Shown piece after piece: positions 15,387 to 24,532 of a stretch of 50,134 nucleotides of DNA. The stretch is from an uncultured Lachnospiraceae bacterium (GTDB lineage: Bacteria > Bacillota > Clostridia > Lachnospirales > Lachnospiraceae): NCBI GenBank assembly GCA_949840805.1, contig CATKXR010000033.1:1-50134 (forward strand), in the 5' to 3' direction. Every line of letters begins with the position of its first letter. Position 1 is the stretch's first letter. The notes below the pieces were generated by a model. That model did no database searches and was not told the DNA's origin. It saw only the letters and a program-made list of their open reading frames with translations. The translations under genes were made by a program, and so were the position numbers.

Positions 15387-16085
15387 TCATATTCTGAAAT
15401 AATAGCCCACGCCCCACTTGGTATGTACATATTTAGGCTCGCTGGGGCTTGGTTCAATCTTTTCTCTCAATCGCCTCACATGCACATCCACCGTGCGCAC
15501 ATCCCCTGACTCCGTAGCCTTGTTGCCCCACACAAGAGACAAAAGGGTCTCACGGCTGTAGACTTTATTGGGATTACATACAAAAAGCTCCAAAAGGTCA
15601 AATTCCTTGGCTGTCAGATTGATCTCCCTCTCTCCGATAAAGACCCGCCTTCCTTCCTGGTCCAGTTTGAGTTCTCCTGCTGTGATCATGCGGTTCTCCT
15701 GTCTGCCCCTTTTTCCGGACTTCCTGGCATTCCGCCGCATGATGGCCTTGATCCTGGCTTTTACCTCCAAAATATTAAAAGGCTTTGTAATATAATCATC
15801 TGCCCCATACTCCAGCCCCAGAATCTTATCCATATCTTCACCCTTGGCCGTAAGCATGATGATCGGCATCTCCGAAAACTCCCGGATGGCCTGGCAGACC
15901 TCAAATCCGTCAAATTTGGGAAGCATCACATCCAACAGCACCACATCATATTCGTTCTGCCTGGCAAACTGAATGGCCTCCTCCCCGTCATAGGCACAAT
16001 CTACTTCCATCCCATCCTGCTCCAGGCTGAAACGGATGCCTTTCACAATCAGCTTTTCATCATCCACTACCAAAATCTTTGCCAT
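15387..16085 (-). CDS. OmpR/PhoB-family response regulator
   Basis: 232 residues from ATG 16085 (MAKILVVDDEKLI), with GGAGGAACGGGAAAA upstream. The receiver has DDE, phospho-acceptor D in VVLLDVMLP, T/S in MLTAKG, and K in ITKPFN. The C-terminal winged helix has the OmpR pattern (LTAKEFDLLELFVCNPNKVYSRETLL ... RTVDVHVRRLREKIE ... WGVGYYFRI). It should bind direct repeats when phosphorylated. No histidine kinase is adjacent: comEA-like gene upstream, GNAT downstream. The kinase must be elsewhere, or the regulator is an orphan. Confidence 0.95.
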   Translation of the reverse strand: MAKILVVDDEKLIVKGIRFSLEQDGMEVDCAYDGEEAIQFARQNEYDVVLLDVMLPKFDGFEVCQAIREFSEMPIIMLTAKGEDMDKILGLEYGADDYITKPFNILEVKARIKAIMRRNARKSGKRGRQENRMITAGELKLDQEGRRVFIGEREINLTAKEFDLLELFVCNPNKVYSRETLLSLVWGNKATESGDVRTVDVHVRRLREKIEPSPSEPKYVHTKWGVGYYFRI

Positions 16086-16146
16086 TTTTCCCGTTCCTCC
16101 CCCATTCTCTACCACATATACCTTTGCTTATTTATAAAACCTGCCG

Positions 16147-16974
16147 TCAAACGGTAATATCATCTTTAATTTTTTCAAATGCAGCATTCTTGATTCCGGA
16201 GATTTCCATTATGTCTTCAATGCGTGCAAATCCTCCCCGCTCCTCACGGTAACGGATAATATCCTCTGCCCTCGCTTCTCCGATCCCCCGAAGCGTCATC
16301 AGTTCTTCCTTAACCGCCGTATTGAGATTCACCTTTCCCGCAGACGATGCCGTACCGGTTCCCTGCCGGCTCCCCACAGCCTGCCCGGTTCCCGCCTGGC
16401 TTCCTCCCTGCCCGGCGCCGGTCTGGCTCCCTGCCTGAGCCGCCCAATCCGTATCCGGCACCTGATCCTGGGCGGGAACCTCTAATCTCATGCCGTCCCA
16501 CACGGGCTCTGCCAGATTCAAATAATCCCGGGCAGCCTGCTCCGCAAATCCGCCAGCCATCTGGACAGCCTCAAAAACCCTCTGTCCTTCCTTAAGCTCA
16601 TATACTCCCGGTGTCTCCACCTGGCCGCAGACATGGACAAAACAAGACGCAGCCGTCCCGGCCTCCGAAACCGGCACGTCTTCGGAGACGCCCGATGTCT
16701 CCTTTACCGATACGATATCCGGCACAGGCAAAACCTCCTGTCCGGATAAGGTCTCCGGCAAATCTTCAATCTCCTGTGTTTTTACCTCTGTCCCTGGAAG
16801 CAGCTCCCCTTGTCCTGCCATTCCGCAGCTATAGGAACATCCTGCCGCCGCAATAAATACTGCCAATGCCAGTTTTCTTCCATACTTTTTTATATGTATC
16901 AGGGCAGGCTTTAATCCACGCCCGTTCTCCACTGCTCCGTCTTCCGCCATGGAATAAGATTTCTTTCTTTTCAT
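16147..16974 (-). CDS. comEA: ComEA-like surface DNA-binding protein (SLBB + helix-hairpin-helix)
   Basis: 275 residues from ATG 16974 (MKRKKSY), seven bases after AGGAGA. A hydrophobic segment near residue 40 ends in AAAGC, either a membrane anchor or a lipobox. An SLBB domain follows (FVHVCGQVETPGVYELKEGQRV), then a Gly/Gln/Thr-rich linker about 45 residues long, then two helix-hairpin-helix motifs (VNLNTAVKEELMTLRGIGEARAEDI and ARIEDIMEISGIKNAAFEKI). In competent Firmicutes ComEA binds incoming double-stranded DNA at the membrane. No comEB/comEC follows here, so its competence role is unproven in this organism. Confidence 0.85.
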   Translation of the reverse strand: MKRKKSYSMAEDGAVENGRGLKPALIHIKKYGRKLALAVFIAAAGCSYSCGMAGQGELLPGTEVKTQEIEDLPETLSGQEVLPVPDIVSVKETSGVSEDVPVSEAGTAASCFVHVCGQVETPGVYELKEGQRVFEAVQMAGGFAEQAARDYLNLAEPVWDGMRLEVPAQDQVPDTDWAAQAGSQTGAGQGGSQAGTGQAVGSRQGTGTASSAGKVNLNTAVKEELMTLRGIGEARAEDIIRYREERGGFARIEDIMEISGIKNAAFEKIKDDITV

Positions 16975-17078
16975 GTTCATCTCTCCTGTCTGAGAGAATC
17001 CCAAATTCAGCCTACTATTATTTTACCGAAAGATATGCTCAAATACAAGCATTAATTTCCAATTACCCTGATTATTTT

Positions 17079-17639
17079 TCAACGCTTATTTTCCAGAAAA
17101 CAACCTTCCTCATGAGAATAAATCACTCCCACAGCCTGGAGATAAGCATAAATAATGGTAGTTCCCACAAATTTCATCCCGCGTTTCCTTAAATCCGACG
17201 AAATCTTATCCGAAAGATCCGAACACGTTCTCCCCTTTTCATAAACCACTTTTCCCTCTGTCCAGTGCCATAAGTAATCCGAAAAACTGTGGAACTCTTT
17301 CTGAATCCGGGAAAATATATTTGCATTATTGACCGCGGCCCGTATTTTCAGCTTATTGCGGATAATCTCCGGATTCTCCGTGAGGCTCTTTATTTTTTCT
17401 TCATCATATCCACAGACTTTCTTTAAGTCAAATCCGTCAAACGCCAGCCGGAATGCCTCCCTCTTGTTCAGCACACATTCCCACGACAGCCCCGCCTGAA
17501 AAGATTCCAGCAGCAGCATTTCAAAAAGCCTGGAGTCGTCATATACAGGAATCCCCCATTCTTCATCGTGATAATGAATATATTTCCCGTTTCTGGGATT
17601 TGCCCATCTGCATCTGATTTTTCCGTCTTCCCATTCCAT
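17079..17639 (-). CDS. tag: DNA-3-methyladenine glycosylase I
   Basis: 186 residues from ATG 17639 (MEWEDGKIRCRWAN), with AAAGGCAAGA before it. The family motifs are present: CRWAN and YHDEEWG near the start, FEMLLLESFQAGLSWECVL, and the terminal HEEGC whose Cys and His with the N-terminal Cys/His form the zinc snap. Removes 3-methyladenine from alkylated DNA. It begins 31 bases after the metH stop codon, so it is probably read through from the methionine cluster. Confidence 0.95.
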   Translation of the reverse strand: MEWEDGKIRCRWANPRNGKYIHYHDEEWGIPVYDDSRLFEMLLLESFQAGLSWECVLNKREAFRLAFDGFDLKKVCGYDEEKIKSLTENPEIIRNKLKIRAAVNNANIFSRIQKEFHSFSDYLWHWTEGKVVYEKGRTCSDLSDKISSDLRKRGMKFVGTTIIYAYLQAVGVIYSHEEGCFLENKR

Positions 17640-17670
17640 TCTTGCCTTTCTTATCTCTCCCTTCCGAAAA

Positions 17671-20208
17671 TCACAAAAGTTCACATTCCTGACTACATCC
17701 AAAAATCTCTTCCGCATAGTTTACCGAGGCCATAGCGTCCTTACAGTACCGATCCGCCCCCATAGAAACCGCATACTCTTTTGTCAGTACGGCGCCTCCC
17801 ACCATCACCTTCACCCAAGGCGCCATTGACCGGAGCCGTCTTATGGTTTCTTCCATACTGGGTACAGTGGTAGTCATCAGCGCGCTTAGCCCCACCAGCT
17901 TGATCTGCCTCTCCACCGCCAGGGTTACAATCTTTTCCGGCGGCACGTCTTTGCCCAGATCCAGAACCTCATATCCGTAATTTTCTAAAAGGACTTTCAC
18001 AATATTTTTCCCGATATCGTGAATATCTCCCTTCACCGTAGCCAGAATAATATCTCCCTTTTTCTCCTGCTTTCCTCCTGATTCCTGCAGGCACTCCCGC
18101 ACAACCTCAAAAGCCGCCTTAGCCGCCTCCGCACTCATCAAAAGCTGAGGAAGAAAAATCGTCCCTGCCTCAAATCCCTTGCCCACCTGATCCAAAGCCG
18201 GAATCATTTCCTGATTAATCAAATCCATAGGTTTCCGGACTGCCAGAAGCTCCCGGACTGCCCGGACCGCCTGTTCCTTCAATCCCCTCTCGATACCAGA
18301 CATCAGATCAGACCTCTTTCCGGGTCCTTCCATACTCTCTGTGCCTGCCCCGTCATTCCCGGATCCTTTTCCCTGCCCTTTTTGTGCTTCCTCTATGCCC
18401 TGTCCAATACCGGCCCTCATACCGATTCCGTCCGCCCCGGCAGCTTTCCTTGCCGCCTCTTCTGCTTTCATTCTTGCCGCTTCCCCGGCATAGGCCCTGA
18501 TATAGTCCCCGCACATGTCATCCAGTCCCATAAGCGCCCGAAAACTGTGATATACCCGCATCATTCCGTCAGAATTCGGATTGATAATGGCTGCGTTCAG
18601 CCCGTTTTGAAGAGCCATGGCAAAAAATGTCCCGTTAATATTCTCCCTCACAGGAAGCCCAAAAGAAATATTGGACACACCGAGAATGGTTTTCCCTCCC
18701 AGCTCGTCTCTCACCCGACGCACGGTTTCCAACGTCGTAACGGCTCCCTTGCTTTCCGAGCTGATCGTCATGCACAAAGCGTCTATCACAATGTCCTCTG
18801 CCCCGATGCCATATTCTGCTGCTGTACGGTAAATTTTTTCAGCCACCAAAAGCCGTCCGTCCGCAGTTTCCGGAATCCCGTTTTCGTCCAAAGCTAAAGC
18901 TACTACCACGCCCCCATATTTTTTTACCAGGGGAAATACCCCCTTCATGGATTCCTCCTTGCCATTTACCGAATTAATCAATGGCTTTCCGTTATAGATC
19001 CGCATAGCCCGCTCCATGGCGGTCAGGTCAGAAGTGTCGATCTGCAGAGGAAGGTCAATAATGCTCTGAAGCTCTTTTACCACCTCTTCCATCATAGATG
19101 GCTCATCGATTTCCGGCAGGCCCACGTTTACGTCCAGCACATGCGCGCCATGATCCTGCTGCGTCACCCCTTCCTGCAGAATATATTCCAAATTGTGATC
19201 CCTTAAAGCCTGCTTAAACTTTGACTTTCCTGTCGGATTGATCCTTTCTCCGATAATCACAGGATTTTTTCCGATCTCAACTGCCTGGGCAAACGAGGAG
19301 ACCACGGTCCGTTCTTTCTTTTTTACCGGCACAGGCTCCAGCCCTTTGCAGCATTCTACTGTTTTACGGATATGATCCGGCGTCGTCCCACAGCAGCCTC
19401 CCACTACACGCGCACCCATCCGGACAATTTCTCCCATGAATCCTGCAAAAACGTCGGCATCAATGTCATACACTGTCTGCCCGTTCTCACTGCGCGGCAG
19501 CCCTGCGTTGGGATTGACAATCACCGGGACCGACGAAAGCTCCAAAACTTCCTTTAGGATTTCTTTCATCTGCACCGGCCCAAGTCCGCAGTTCATCCCC
19601 AGGGCATCCACTCCCAGTCCCTCCAGCATGGCAATCACGGAAGCAGGATTCCCCCCGGTCAGAAGTTTTCCCCTCTCGTCAAAAGTTACAGTCACAAAAA
19701 CCGGCAGATCACAGTTTTCCTTCGCTCCCAGCACTGCTGCTTTCGCCTCATAACTGCCGCTCATAGTCTCTATAAGAACCAGGTCTGCCCCTGCCTCGGC
19801 CCCTGCTCTCACTACCTGCCCAAACAACCGGACTGCTTCCTCAAAATCCAGATCGCCCAGAGGCTTTAAAAGTTTCCCTGTCGGCCCAATGTCCAACGCA
19901 ATATACGCCTTCTTTTTGCTTCTCCGGATAGCCTCCTGCCCGTTACGCACCGCTGCCCGGACTACCTCTTCCACGGAAAAACCTGTACGCTCATTATATT
20001 TCAGTCCGTCCACACCAAAAGTATTGGTAGTCAGAATGTCGGCGCCTGCCTCCAGATAGTCCTTGTGAATCTCCACCAGATCCTCCGGATGCGTAATATT
20101 CCAGGTGCCTGGCAGCTCCCCTGGCCTTAATCCTCTGGCCTGCAGAAGACTTCCCATACCGCCGTCGCAAAACATGATCCGTTTTTGTATTGCTTCTCTG
20201 ATATCCAT
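17671..20208 (-). CDS. metH: Cobalamin-dependent methionine synthase, without the reactivation domain
   Basis: 845 residues; the start is ATG 20208 with GGAGACAGTG before it. Order: homocysteine domain with zinc cysteines (GMNCGLG ... GGCCGTTPDHI, residues 1-290), pterin-binding domain (ERINPTGKSKFKQAL, 320-570), helical cap (RKPMDLINQEMIPALDQVGKGFEAG), and cobalamin domain with the D-x-H-x-x-G histidine in VKGDIHDIGKN. The C-terminal SAM-reactivation domain of the 1200-residue E. coli type is absent and supplied by the separate gene at 20361. Between pterin and cap domains (about residues 580-640) is a glycine/glutamate-rich low-complexity insert, longer than the usual linker. It makes methionine from homocysteine and methyltetrahydrofolate supplied by MetF, encoded two genes upstream. 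Confidence 0.95.
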   Translation of the reverse strand: MDIREAIQKRIMFCDGGMGSLLQARGLRPGELPGTWNITHPEDLVEIHKDYLEAGADILTTNTFGVDGLKYNERTGFSVEEVVRAAVRNGQEAIRRSKKKAYIALDIGPTGKLLKPLGDLDFEEAVRLFGQVVRAGAEAGADLVLIETMSGSYEAKAAVLGAKENCDLPVFVTVTFDERGKLLTGGNPASVIAMLEGLGVDALGMNCGLGPVQMKEILKEVLELSSVPVIVNPNAGLPRSENGQTVYDIDADVFAGFMGEIVRMGARVVGGCCGTTPDHIRKTVECCKGLEPVPVKKKERTVVSSFAQAVEIGKNPVIIGERINPTGKSKFKQALRDHNLEYILQEGVTQQDHGAHVLDVNVGLPEIDEPSMMEEVVKELQSIIDLPLQIDTSDLTAMERAMRIYNGKPLINSVNGKEESMKGVFPLVKKYGGVVVALALDENGIPETADGRLLVAEKIYRTAAEYGIGAEDIVIDALCMTISSESKGAVTTLETVRRVRDELGGKTILGVSNISFGLPVRENINGTFFAMALQNGLNAAIINPNSDGMMRVYHSFRALMGLDDMCGDYIRAYAGEAARMKAEEAARKAAGADGIGMRAGIGQGIEEAQKGQGKGSGNDGAGTESMEGPGKRSDLMSGIERGLKEQAVRAVRELLAVRKPMDLINQEMIPALDQVGKGFEAGTIFLPQLLMSAEAAKAAFEVVRECLQESGGKQEKKGDIILATVKGDIHDIGKNIVKVLLENYGYEVLDLGKDVPPEKIVTLAVERQIKLVGLSALMTTTVPSMEETIRRLRSMAPWVKVMVGGAVLTKEYAVSMGADRYCKDAMASVNYAEEIFGCSQECELL

Positions 20209-20238
20209 CACTGTCTCCTCAATTTCTATGCCCGTGAG

Positions 20239-20320
20239 CCAAATAATTTGCCAACACTACACCCATCTTTCCATAAATACACCGAATCATCTGGCAAATA
20301 AGTATGCTCGCGGGTATAAC
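20239..20320. repeat. Intergenic repeat, copy A
   Basis: This spacer between the reactivation gene and metH aligns without a gap, about two thirds identical over 70 bases, to the spacer at 30093-30175. Best conserved are the ends: CCAAATRATYTGCCA on the left and GGCAAATAAG on the right, which are partly inverted relative to each other. Confidence 0.45.
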
Positions 20321-20360
20321 TTGATTTCATACACAGCCAGCCGTTTTCCGGTACAACTGC

Positions 20361-21053
20361 CTATGTCTGCCTTCGATACACACAATCTGTTTTTCCACAT
20401 GCCTCGCATCCCTGGACGCTGCACACGCTTGGTTTTCTGCTGAGTCCCATCACTGCAGTCACCGACTTGGAGGGCGCCATTAAAAGACTATCCGTCAAAG
20501 TGACGCCGATCCGCTTATTCAGCTCAAGAGCCTCCCCGATCCCCCTCTGGCATTCTAAAGGAAAATCCCCATAACCCGGACTGAATCTGGGACGCATATA
20601 CCATCCCTTTTCCCGATATTCCCTCTGAAGCGCCTCGTTTTTCCAGTCGCAGTAAGTCTCAAGCATGGCAGCAGCAGCCGCCTGTAAAATCACAGCCCGG
20701 CTCATCTGGATCCGGCTGTACCGGCGCAAAAGCAAATCTACTCCGCTACCTAAAGTAGCGCCAAAAACCAGGACACGTTCACAATCCTTTAAATTTTTTT
20801 CCAAATTTTCGCTTTTTGTCTGTACAAAAGCCATATCCAGCACATGACCGGCGATTTTCAGAGGATATTCCTTCCAGACAGACCTTGCCGATGCAGCCTG
20901 CTCCAGCTCTCTTTTGCACTCTGCCATCAAGGTTTCTACATTCTCCGGAATTTCCTGCCCCCGATGTCCCAGATACCGCAGGATTTCTCTCTCATTCCAG
21001 GGAAAATCCTCCCCTGTTTCCAACCATCTCTCTATTCTGTCCATCCGCGCCAT
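20361..21053 (-). CDS. Methionine synthase reactivation (activation-domain) protein
   Basis: 230 residues. Matches the stand-alone version of the MetH activation domain: VLVFGATLGSGVDLLLRRY, RAVILQAAAAAMLETYCDW, the SAM-binding-type RPRFSPGYGDFPLE (counterpart of RxRPxxGYP in full-length MetH), and SKSVTAVMGL. A short cysteine cluster at the end (CEACGKTDCVYRR) is common in Clostridial versions. It should reactivate oxidised cob(II)alamin on MetH by reductive methylation with SAM. It sits between metF and metH on one strand; this order supports the assignment. Confidence 0.92.
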   Translation of the reverse strand: MARMDRIERWLETGEDFPWNEREILRYLGHRGQEIPENVETLMAECKRELEQAASARSVWKEYPLKIAGHVLDMAFVQTKSENLEKNLKDCERVLVFGATLGSGVDLLLRRYSRIQMSRAVILQAAAAAMLETYCDWKNEALQREYREKGWYMRPRFSPGYGDFPLECQRGIGEALELNKRIGVTLTDSLLMAPSKSVTAVMGLSRKPSVCSVQGCEACGKTDCVYRRQT

Positions 21054-21108
21054 CTGCCTTTCCGCGCTACCTGCCTTTCCCCGCCCTTTTAGTATATCGT
21101 ATCCCTGC

Positions 21109-21966
21109 TCACTTTAATATTTCCGACAAACTCTCCCGGATTCTGGCGGCCACATCTGGTTTATTCATCGAATATATATGAATTCCATTGACCCTGTTGG
21201 CAAGCAGGTCAATGATCTGCTCCGTGGCATAGGCAATTCCTGCCTGTTTCATAGCAGCCGGATTGTCTCCGAACCTGTCTACAATTGCCTTAAACCGCAT
21301 GGGCAGATAAGTCCCTGACATGGCACAGATCCGTTTGATTTGCGACTTACTGGTCACTGGCATGATTCCGGCGATCACCGGAACCGTAACGCCGGCCTCC
21401 CGGATCCGGTACAGATAATTATACAAAATATTATTGTCAAAAAACATCTGGGTAGTCACAAAATCACACCCTGCCTCCACTTTTTCCTTCAGATAATGGA
21501 TATCCTGGGTTTTATTTTCCGATTCAACATGTCCCTCCGGATAACAGGCAGCCCCAATACAGAAATCTCCCGTACCGCGGATTTCCCTGATCAGTTCTGA
21601 AGCATAGCGATAGTCCTTTTCCACTCTCCCGTCAGCAGGAATATCCCCCCGCAGGGCAAGCACATTTTCAATTTTCCTCTTTTTTAATTCCTCCAAAACC
21701 GATGCAACCTTTTCCCTGGTAGAAGACACGCAGGTTAAATGTGCTATGGGAGTTACCCCCTGGGCCTGAACTGCAGCCGCGATATCTACGGTATAACGGC
21801 TGGTCCCTCCTCCCGCGCCGTAAGTTACACTCATAAATGCCGGTTTCAGCCTGGCAATCTCTGTTGCCGCCTGTTCTACCGTCTCATATTTGTCTTCCGT
21901 CTTAGGCGGAAAGACCTCGAAAGAAAGTGTAGGCTCCCCCTTTGCAAGAATGTCCCGGATCTTCAT
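21109..21966 (-). CDS. metF: Methylenetetrahydrofolate reductase
   Basis: 285 residues from ATG 21966 (MKIRDILAKG), set by AAGGAGGAATAAA; the longer frame upstream has no ribosome site. SFEVFPPKT, PAFMSVTYGAGG, THLTCV-type segment PIAHLTCVSSTREK, NVLALRGD and QMFFDN are the standard MTHFR motifs; the FAD-binding TIM-barrel is complete. It makes 5-methyltetrahydrofolate for MetH. The gap to the reactivation gene is 55 bases. I saw no S-box, SAM or cobalamin riboswitch in the 107 bases upstream. Confidence 0.97.
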   Translation of the reverse strand: MKIRDILAKGEPTLSFEVFPPKTEDKYETVEQAATEIARLKPAFMSVTYGAGGGTSRYTVDIAAAVQAQGVTPIAHLTCVSSTREKVASVLEELKKRKIENVLALRGDIPADGRVEKDYRYASELIREIRGTGDFCIGAACYPEGHVESENKTQDIHYLKEKVEAGCDFVTTQMFFDNNILYNYLYRIREAGVTVPVIAGIMPVTSKSQIKRICAMSGTYLPMRFKAIVDRFGDNPAAMKQAGIAYATEQIIDLLANRVNGIHIYSMNKPDVAARIRESLSEILK

Positions 21967-22073
21967 TTTATTCCTCCTTCTGCCAATCGTGAAATACCTG
22001 GCGCTGCCTGTATCCGGCGCTGCCATACAAAACATGTCCCGTCTGGACAGTTATGCCGCGGCATATCACTGCA

Positions 22074-23288
22074 TCAATATTCCGCGTCAATGAAGATACA
22101 ATGATAATTATCAAAATCATATCCCCACACTTCGATCTCACCGGTATAAAAATCATACCATTCCTCTGCCCCGTCAATCTTATCAGGCAGGATCCTTCCC
22201 ACTTCTTCCGACCAGTATCCCTCGGAAAAACCACTCTTAACCTCTAAAAGTTTCACAAACTCCAAAGCCATCTTGATGATCTCATCCTTATCCTGTAATT
22301 TTATACTAATCCCATGAAGCTTTCCCGTTACCGTATCACAATCCAATTCCACATACCGGACACTCTCTGCGTCTTCCCCACCCAGCACAATACGGACATA
22401 CCGGGAATAATAACTGTCTATTACCTCCCCCTCCTCATCATAAGCGGCCTCATTATAAGAAGACCGTTCAATCGATGTCGTCTGATATCCACACTCTGCC
22501 AGAATCTCGCAAACTGCCTCTTCCAGTTCCTCCCCGGAAACGGAAAAATGCCCGTCCCCCATACAGGCCTTTCCCAGTGCTATGGCCTCATCGTCTGTCA
22601 GCTCCTGATACCCGCCTTCATCCCACCAGTCTTCATCGTCCTCTTCAAACATCGGTATGTCATCATCCGAACTATCATAATCCCACTGCAGTTCCCACGG
22701 TTCCACCTGCTCCCCATAAGAAAAAATCTCATTTGCACCATACTGCCGGGCAAATCCGCCTACAACCGTTTCAAATGCAGCCTTAACAAAAGAAGCGATC
22801 ATCACGACAGCCGCCAGCGTTATCGCCACCCAGACCACTCCGGACGAGCCACTTTTTCTCCCGCTTTCTTTCATGACTGAAGAATTCTGTTGCGCATTTA
22901 TGCCATTCCCATTCCAAATTCCATTCCCCGCCTGGGCTATCGCCGAATCCGTTGGAACCCATCCTGCCATATCACTGCCGGTACTCTGGTTTCCTGTCCT
23001 CTGGCCTCCATCCATACGGCTTGCAGCACCAGAAACCGGCACCTTGTTTACTCCTGCCGTCTTCTTTTCTTCTTTTCTGACAGACATTTTGGGACTTTCC
23101 TGCCTGCTCTCTGCGATGTCCGTCCCTCGTCCGTGATAACTACACTGCCTTTCGTTCTCCGGATGTCTTTCATTTAGATAATACGTCACATCCCTTACAT
23201 AAGGGCTTCTAATCCAGCTTTTACAATTTTTACAGTAATGAGAAGCTCCCATCACCTGGTCACATATCGGACAAACCTTCCGTATCAT
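22074..23288 (-). CDS. Zinc-ribbon single-pass membrane protein of unknown function
   Basis: 404 residues. An N-terminal zinc ribbon (CPICDQV ... YCKNCKSW) is followed by a polar, low-complexity stretch to about residue 145, one membrane helix (VVWVAITLAAVVMIASFV), then an acidic extracytoplasmic region (SSDDDIPMFEEDDEDWW...) and a folded C-terminal domain ending CIFIDAEY. The architecture is that of Firmicute zinc-ribbon membrane proteins, whose functions are unknown. GGAGAAGGTGGAGC precedes the ATG. It is the likely first gene of a transcript running into metF. Confidence 0.8.
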   Translation of the reverse strand: MIRKVCPICDQVMGASHYCKNCKSWIRSPYVRDVTYYLNERHPENERQCSYHGRGTDIAESRQESPKMSVRKEEKKTAGVNKVPVSGAASRMDGGQRTGNQSTGSDMAGWVPTDSAIAQAGNGIWNGNGINAQQNSSVMKESGRKSGSSGVVWVAITLAAVVMIASFVKAAFETVVGGFARQYGANEIFSYGEQVEPWELQWDYDSSDDDIPMFEEDDEDWWDEGGYQELTDDEAIALGKACMGDGHFSVSGEELEEAVCEILAECGYQTTSIERSSYNEAAYDEEGEVIDSYYSRYVRIVLGGEDAESVRYVELDCDTVTGKLHGISIKLQDKDEIIKMALEFVKLLEVKSGFSEGYWSEEVGRILPDKIDGAEEWYDFYTGEIEVWGYDFDNYHCIFIDAEY

Positions 23289-23349
23289 GCTCCACCTTCT
23301 CCCTTGAATTCTCTGTCTCGTAAACCTTCCCGTTCCTTATGACACTTCC

Positions 23350-23358
23350 AGTATATCA
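23350..23358 (-). promoter_or_regulatory. Extended -10 promoter candidate for 23288
   Basis: On the minus strand TGATATACT (a TGn-extended -10) lies about 60 bases before the zinc-ribbon gene's ATG. The -35 is weak, as is usual for extended -10 promoters. Confidence 0.4.
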
Positions 23359-23468
23359 CATTTTTTTTCATTTTTCTACGTCACCCATATGATACTTTTC
23401 ATGCTTCTCTGTCGCAAAAATCTCCGCCTTGAAGATATCCTTCATTTTTGGCCATAAAACCAACAATT

Positions 23469-23583
23469 TATACTAAAATAAGAGAGCTGTCAGAAAATAG
23501 ATCCTTATATACAATATTCTGTGATTGATGAAATATCTCACCGACATATTGTATACAAATTCATTTCCCGACAGCTCTTTTTT
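23469..23583 (+). ncRNA. Candidate small RNA or MITE-like palindrome
   Basis: AGAGCTGTC (23483-23491) pairs with GACAGCTCT (23570-23578), and inside it TATACAATAT (23508-23517) pairs with ATATTGTATA (23546-23555). On the plus strand a -10-like TATACT (23469-23474) would start RNA at the outer stem, and the stem ends in a run of six T, as an intrinsic terminator does. The -35 is weak. The same structure could be a miniature inverted-repeat element. Confidence 0.4.
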
Positions 23584-23722
23584 CTTACTCCGAACTCCTC
23601 AGCGGATTGCTTGAACTGACTGCTTTTCCCTCATTTTTAAATCATTTTTTATCCATATTCTTTAAAAATCAACATTGTATTTGTGCCAGTCAAAATTTTT
23701 AGAGCCAAAATAAAGCTATATC

Positions 23723-23905
23723 CTATATAAATTTTCCCTTTAAATATTCTACAAATTTAATAGCATCTTCATGCATCTGTTTAATATCCAAAAAAGATTT
23801 TCCACAAATTTTATTATTGGTAAACCCTATGAATGTTTGATGTGCAATAAGATAACAAATTGCAAATGCTTGTACACTTTTTATTGTTACATCAAATTCA
23901 TTACC
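23723..23905 (-). pseudogene. Open remnant directly after the Rpn stop
   Basis: After the TAA of the Rpn remnant (23906-23908) the same frame stays open for 60 codons (GNEFDVTIKSVQAFAICYLI ... FVEYLKGKFI) with protein-like composition but no start codon near its beginning. It is probably a fragment of a neighbouring, decayed gene. It could alternatively be a tail lost by a nonsense mutation. Confidence 0.35.
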
Positions 23906-24532
23906 TTACACAAGCTGCTTTCCATACTGATCCAAATACGCCTGTGCCCGCTTTAAAGGCAGCCCAATAATTTTCTGCTGCAGCCTTTTTAAAATTACTG
24001 CATCATCAAGACCATCTTCTTTCCCCAACTCAATAATCATCTGTATTTTGATCTTATCAGATTCCGTTTCAATTATAGTTCCACCCATAATACTCACCAG
24101 CCTTTCTTCATTTTTATTGCCATTTGTGATATGTGTAATGATAGTGTTTACAAATCCTTTCAGGTCTATCAGCTCATCATCTGATAATTCGCCCTCCTGA
24201 TGCAAACGCACCATTTCATCCCTGAAATATGTCAACTCCTCTACCGCTTTTTCAATGTCACCTTCTGATGCAATTTCTTTCTCGTATCTCGCAATGTAAA
24301 ATGGAATATAAGGGAACAGCCTTTTTTCAACAATCTTTTCCTTTGTAAGATCTGCTAAAATTACATTGTCCGATTGATAGTCCACTGTCTGCCCGTCTGG
24401 AAAGGTAAAGGTAATGGTTGTTGTTTTCGGCGTCCTGTCCGTTCTTTTAACATAAATAATTGAAAATCTCGGCATTGGGATTGTTGCATGACCAATATCC
24501 CATGTTGCAAACTGTCTGGCTACGATCTCCGT
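23906..24532 (-). pseudogene. Rpn-family nuclease-associated protein, N-terminus lost
   Basis: The frame reads EIVARQFATWDIGHATIPMP then RFSIIYVKRTDRTPKTTTIT and ends KRAQAYLDQYGKQLV. This is the C-terminal two thirds of a Lachnospiraceae protein family related to Rpn/PD-(D/E)XK putative transposases (FPYIPFYIARYEK and the HQEGELSDDEL segment). The nuclease N-terminus is missing: going upstream the frame hits a TAG at 24533, and a different frame carries unrelated-looking basic sequence (PKRGRKSIDLRKKQVKF). An ATG at 24475 could start a 189-residue product, but it lacks a ribosome site. Most likely a decayed gene. Confidence 0.6.

Larger units (their letters stand above)
23289..23722. other. 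434-base region with no protein gene
   Basis: Between the zinc-ribbon gene and the Rpn remnant no credible frame was found. It holds the candidate promoter at 23350 and the palindrome at 23483-23578. The stretch after 23600 is strongly A+T-rich and otherwise empty. Confidence 0.6.

Noticed and set aside
21967..22073. Possible S-box, SAM or cobalamin riboswitch before metF
   Set aside because: The spacer is only 107 bases and shows no terminator stem or recognised B12-box or S-box bases.
24120..24140. TTTGTGATATG resembling the rlmH attachment end
   Set aside because: Short match inside the Rpn remnant's coding sequence on the far side of rlmH; no sign of an element boundary there.
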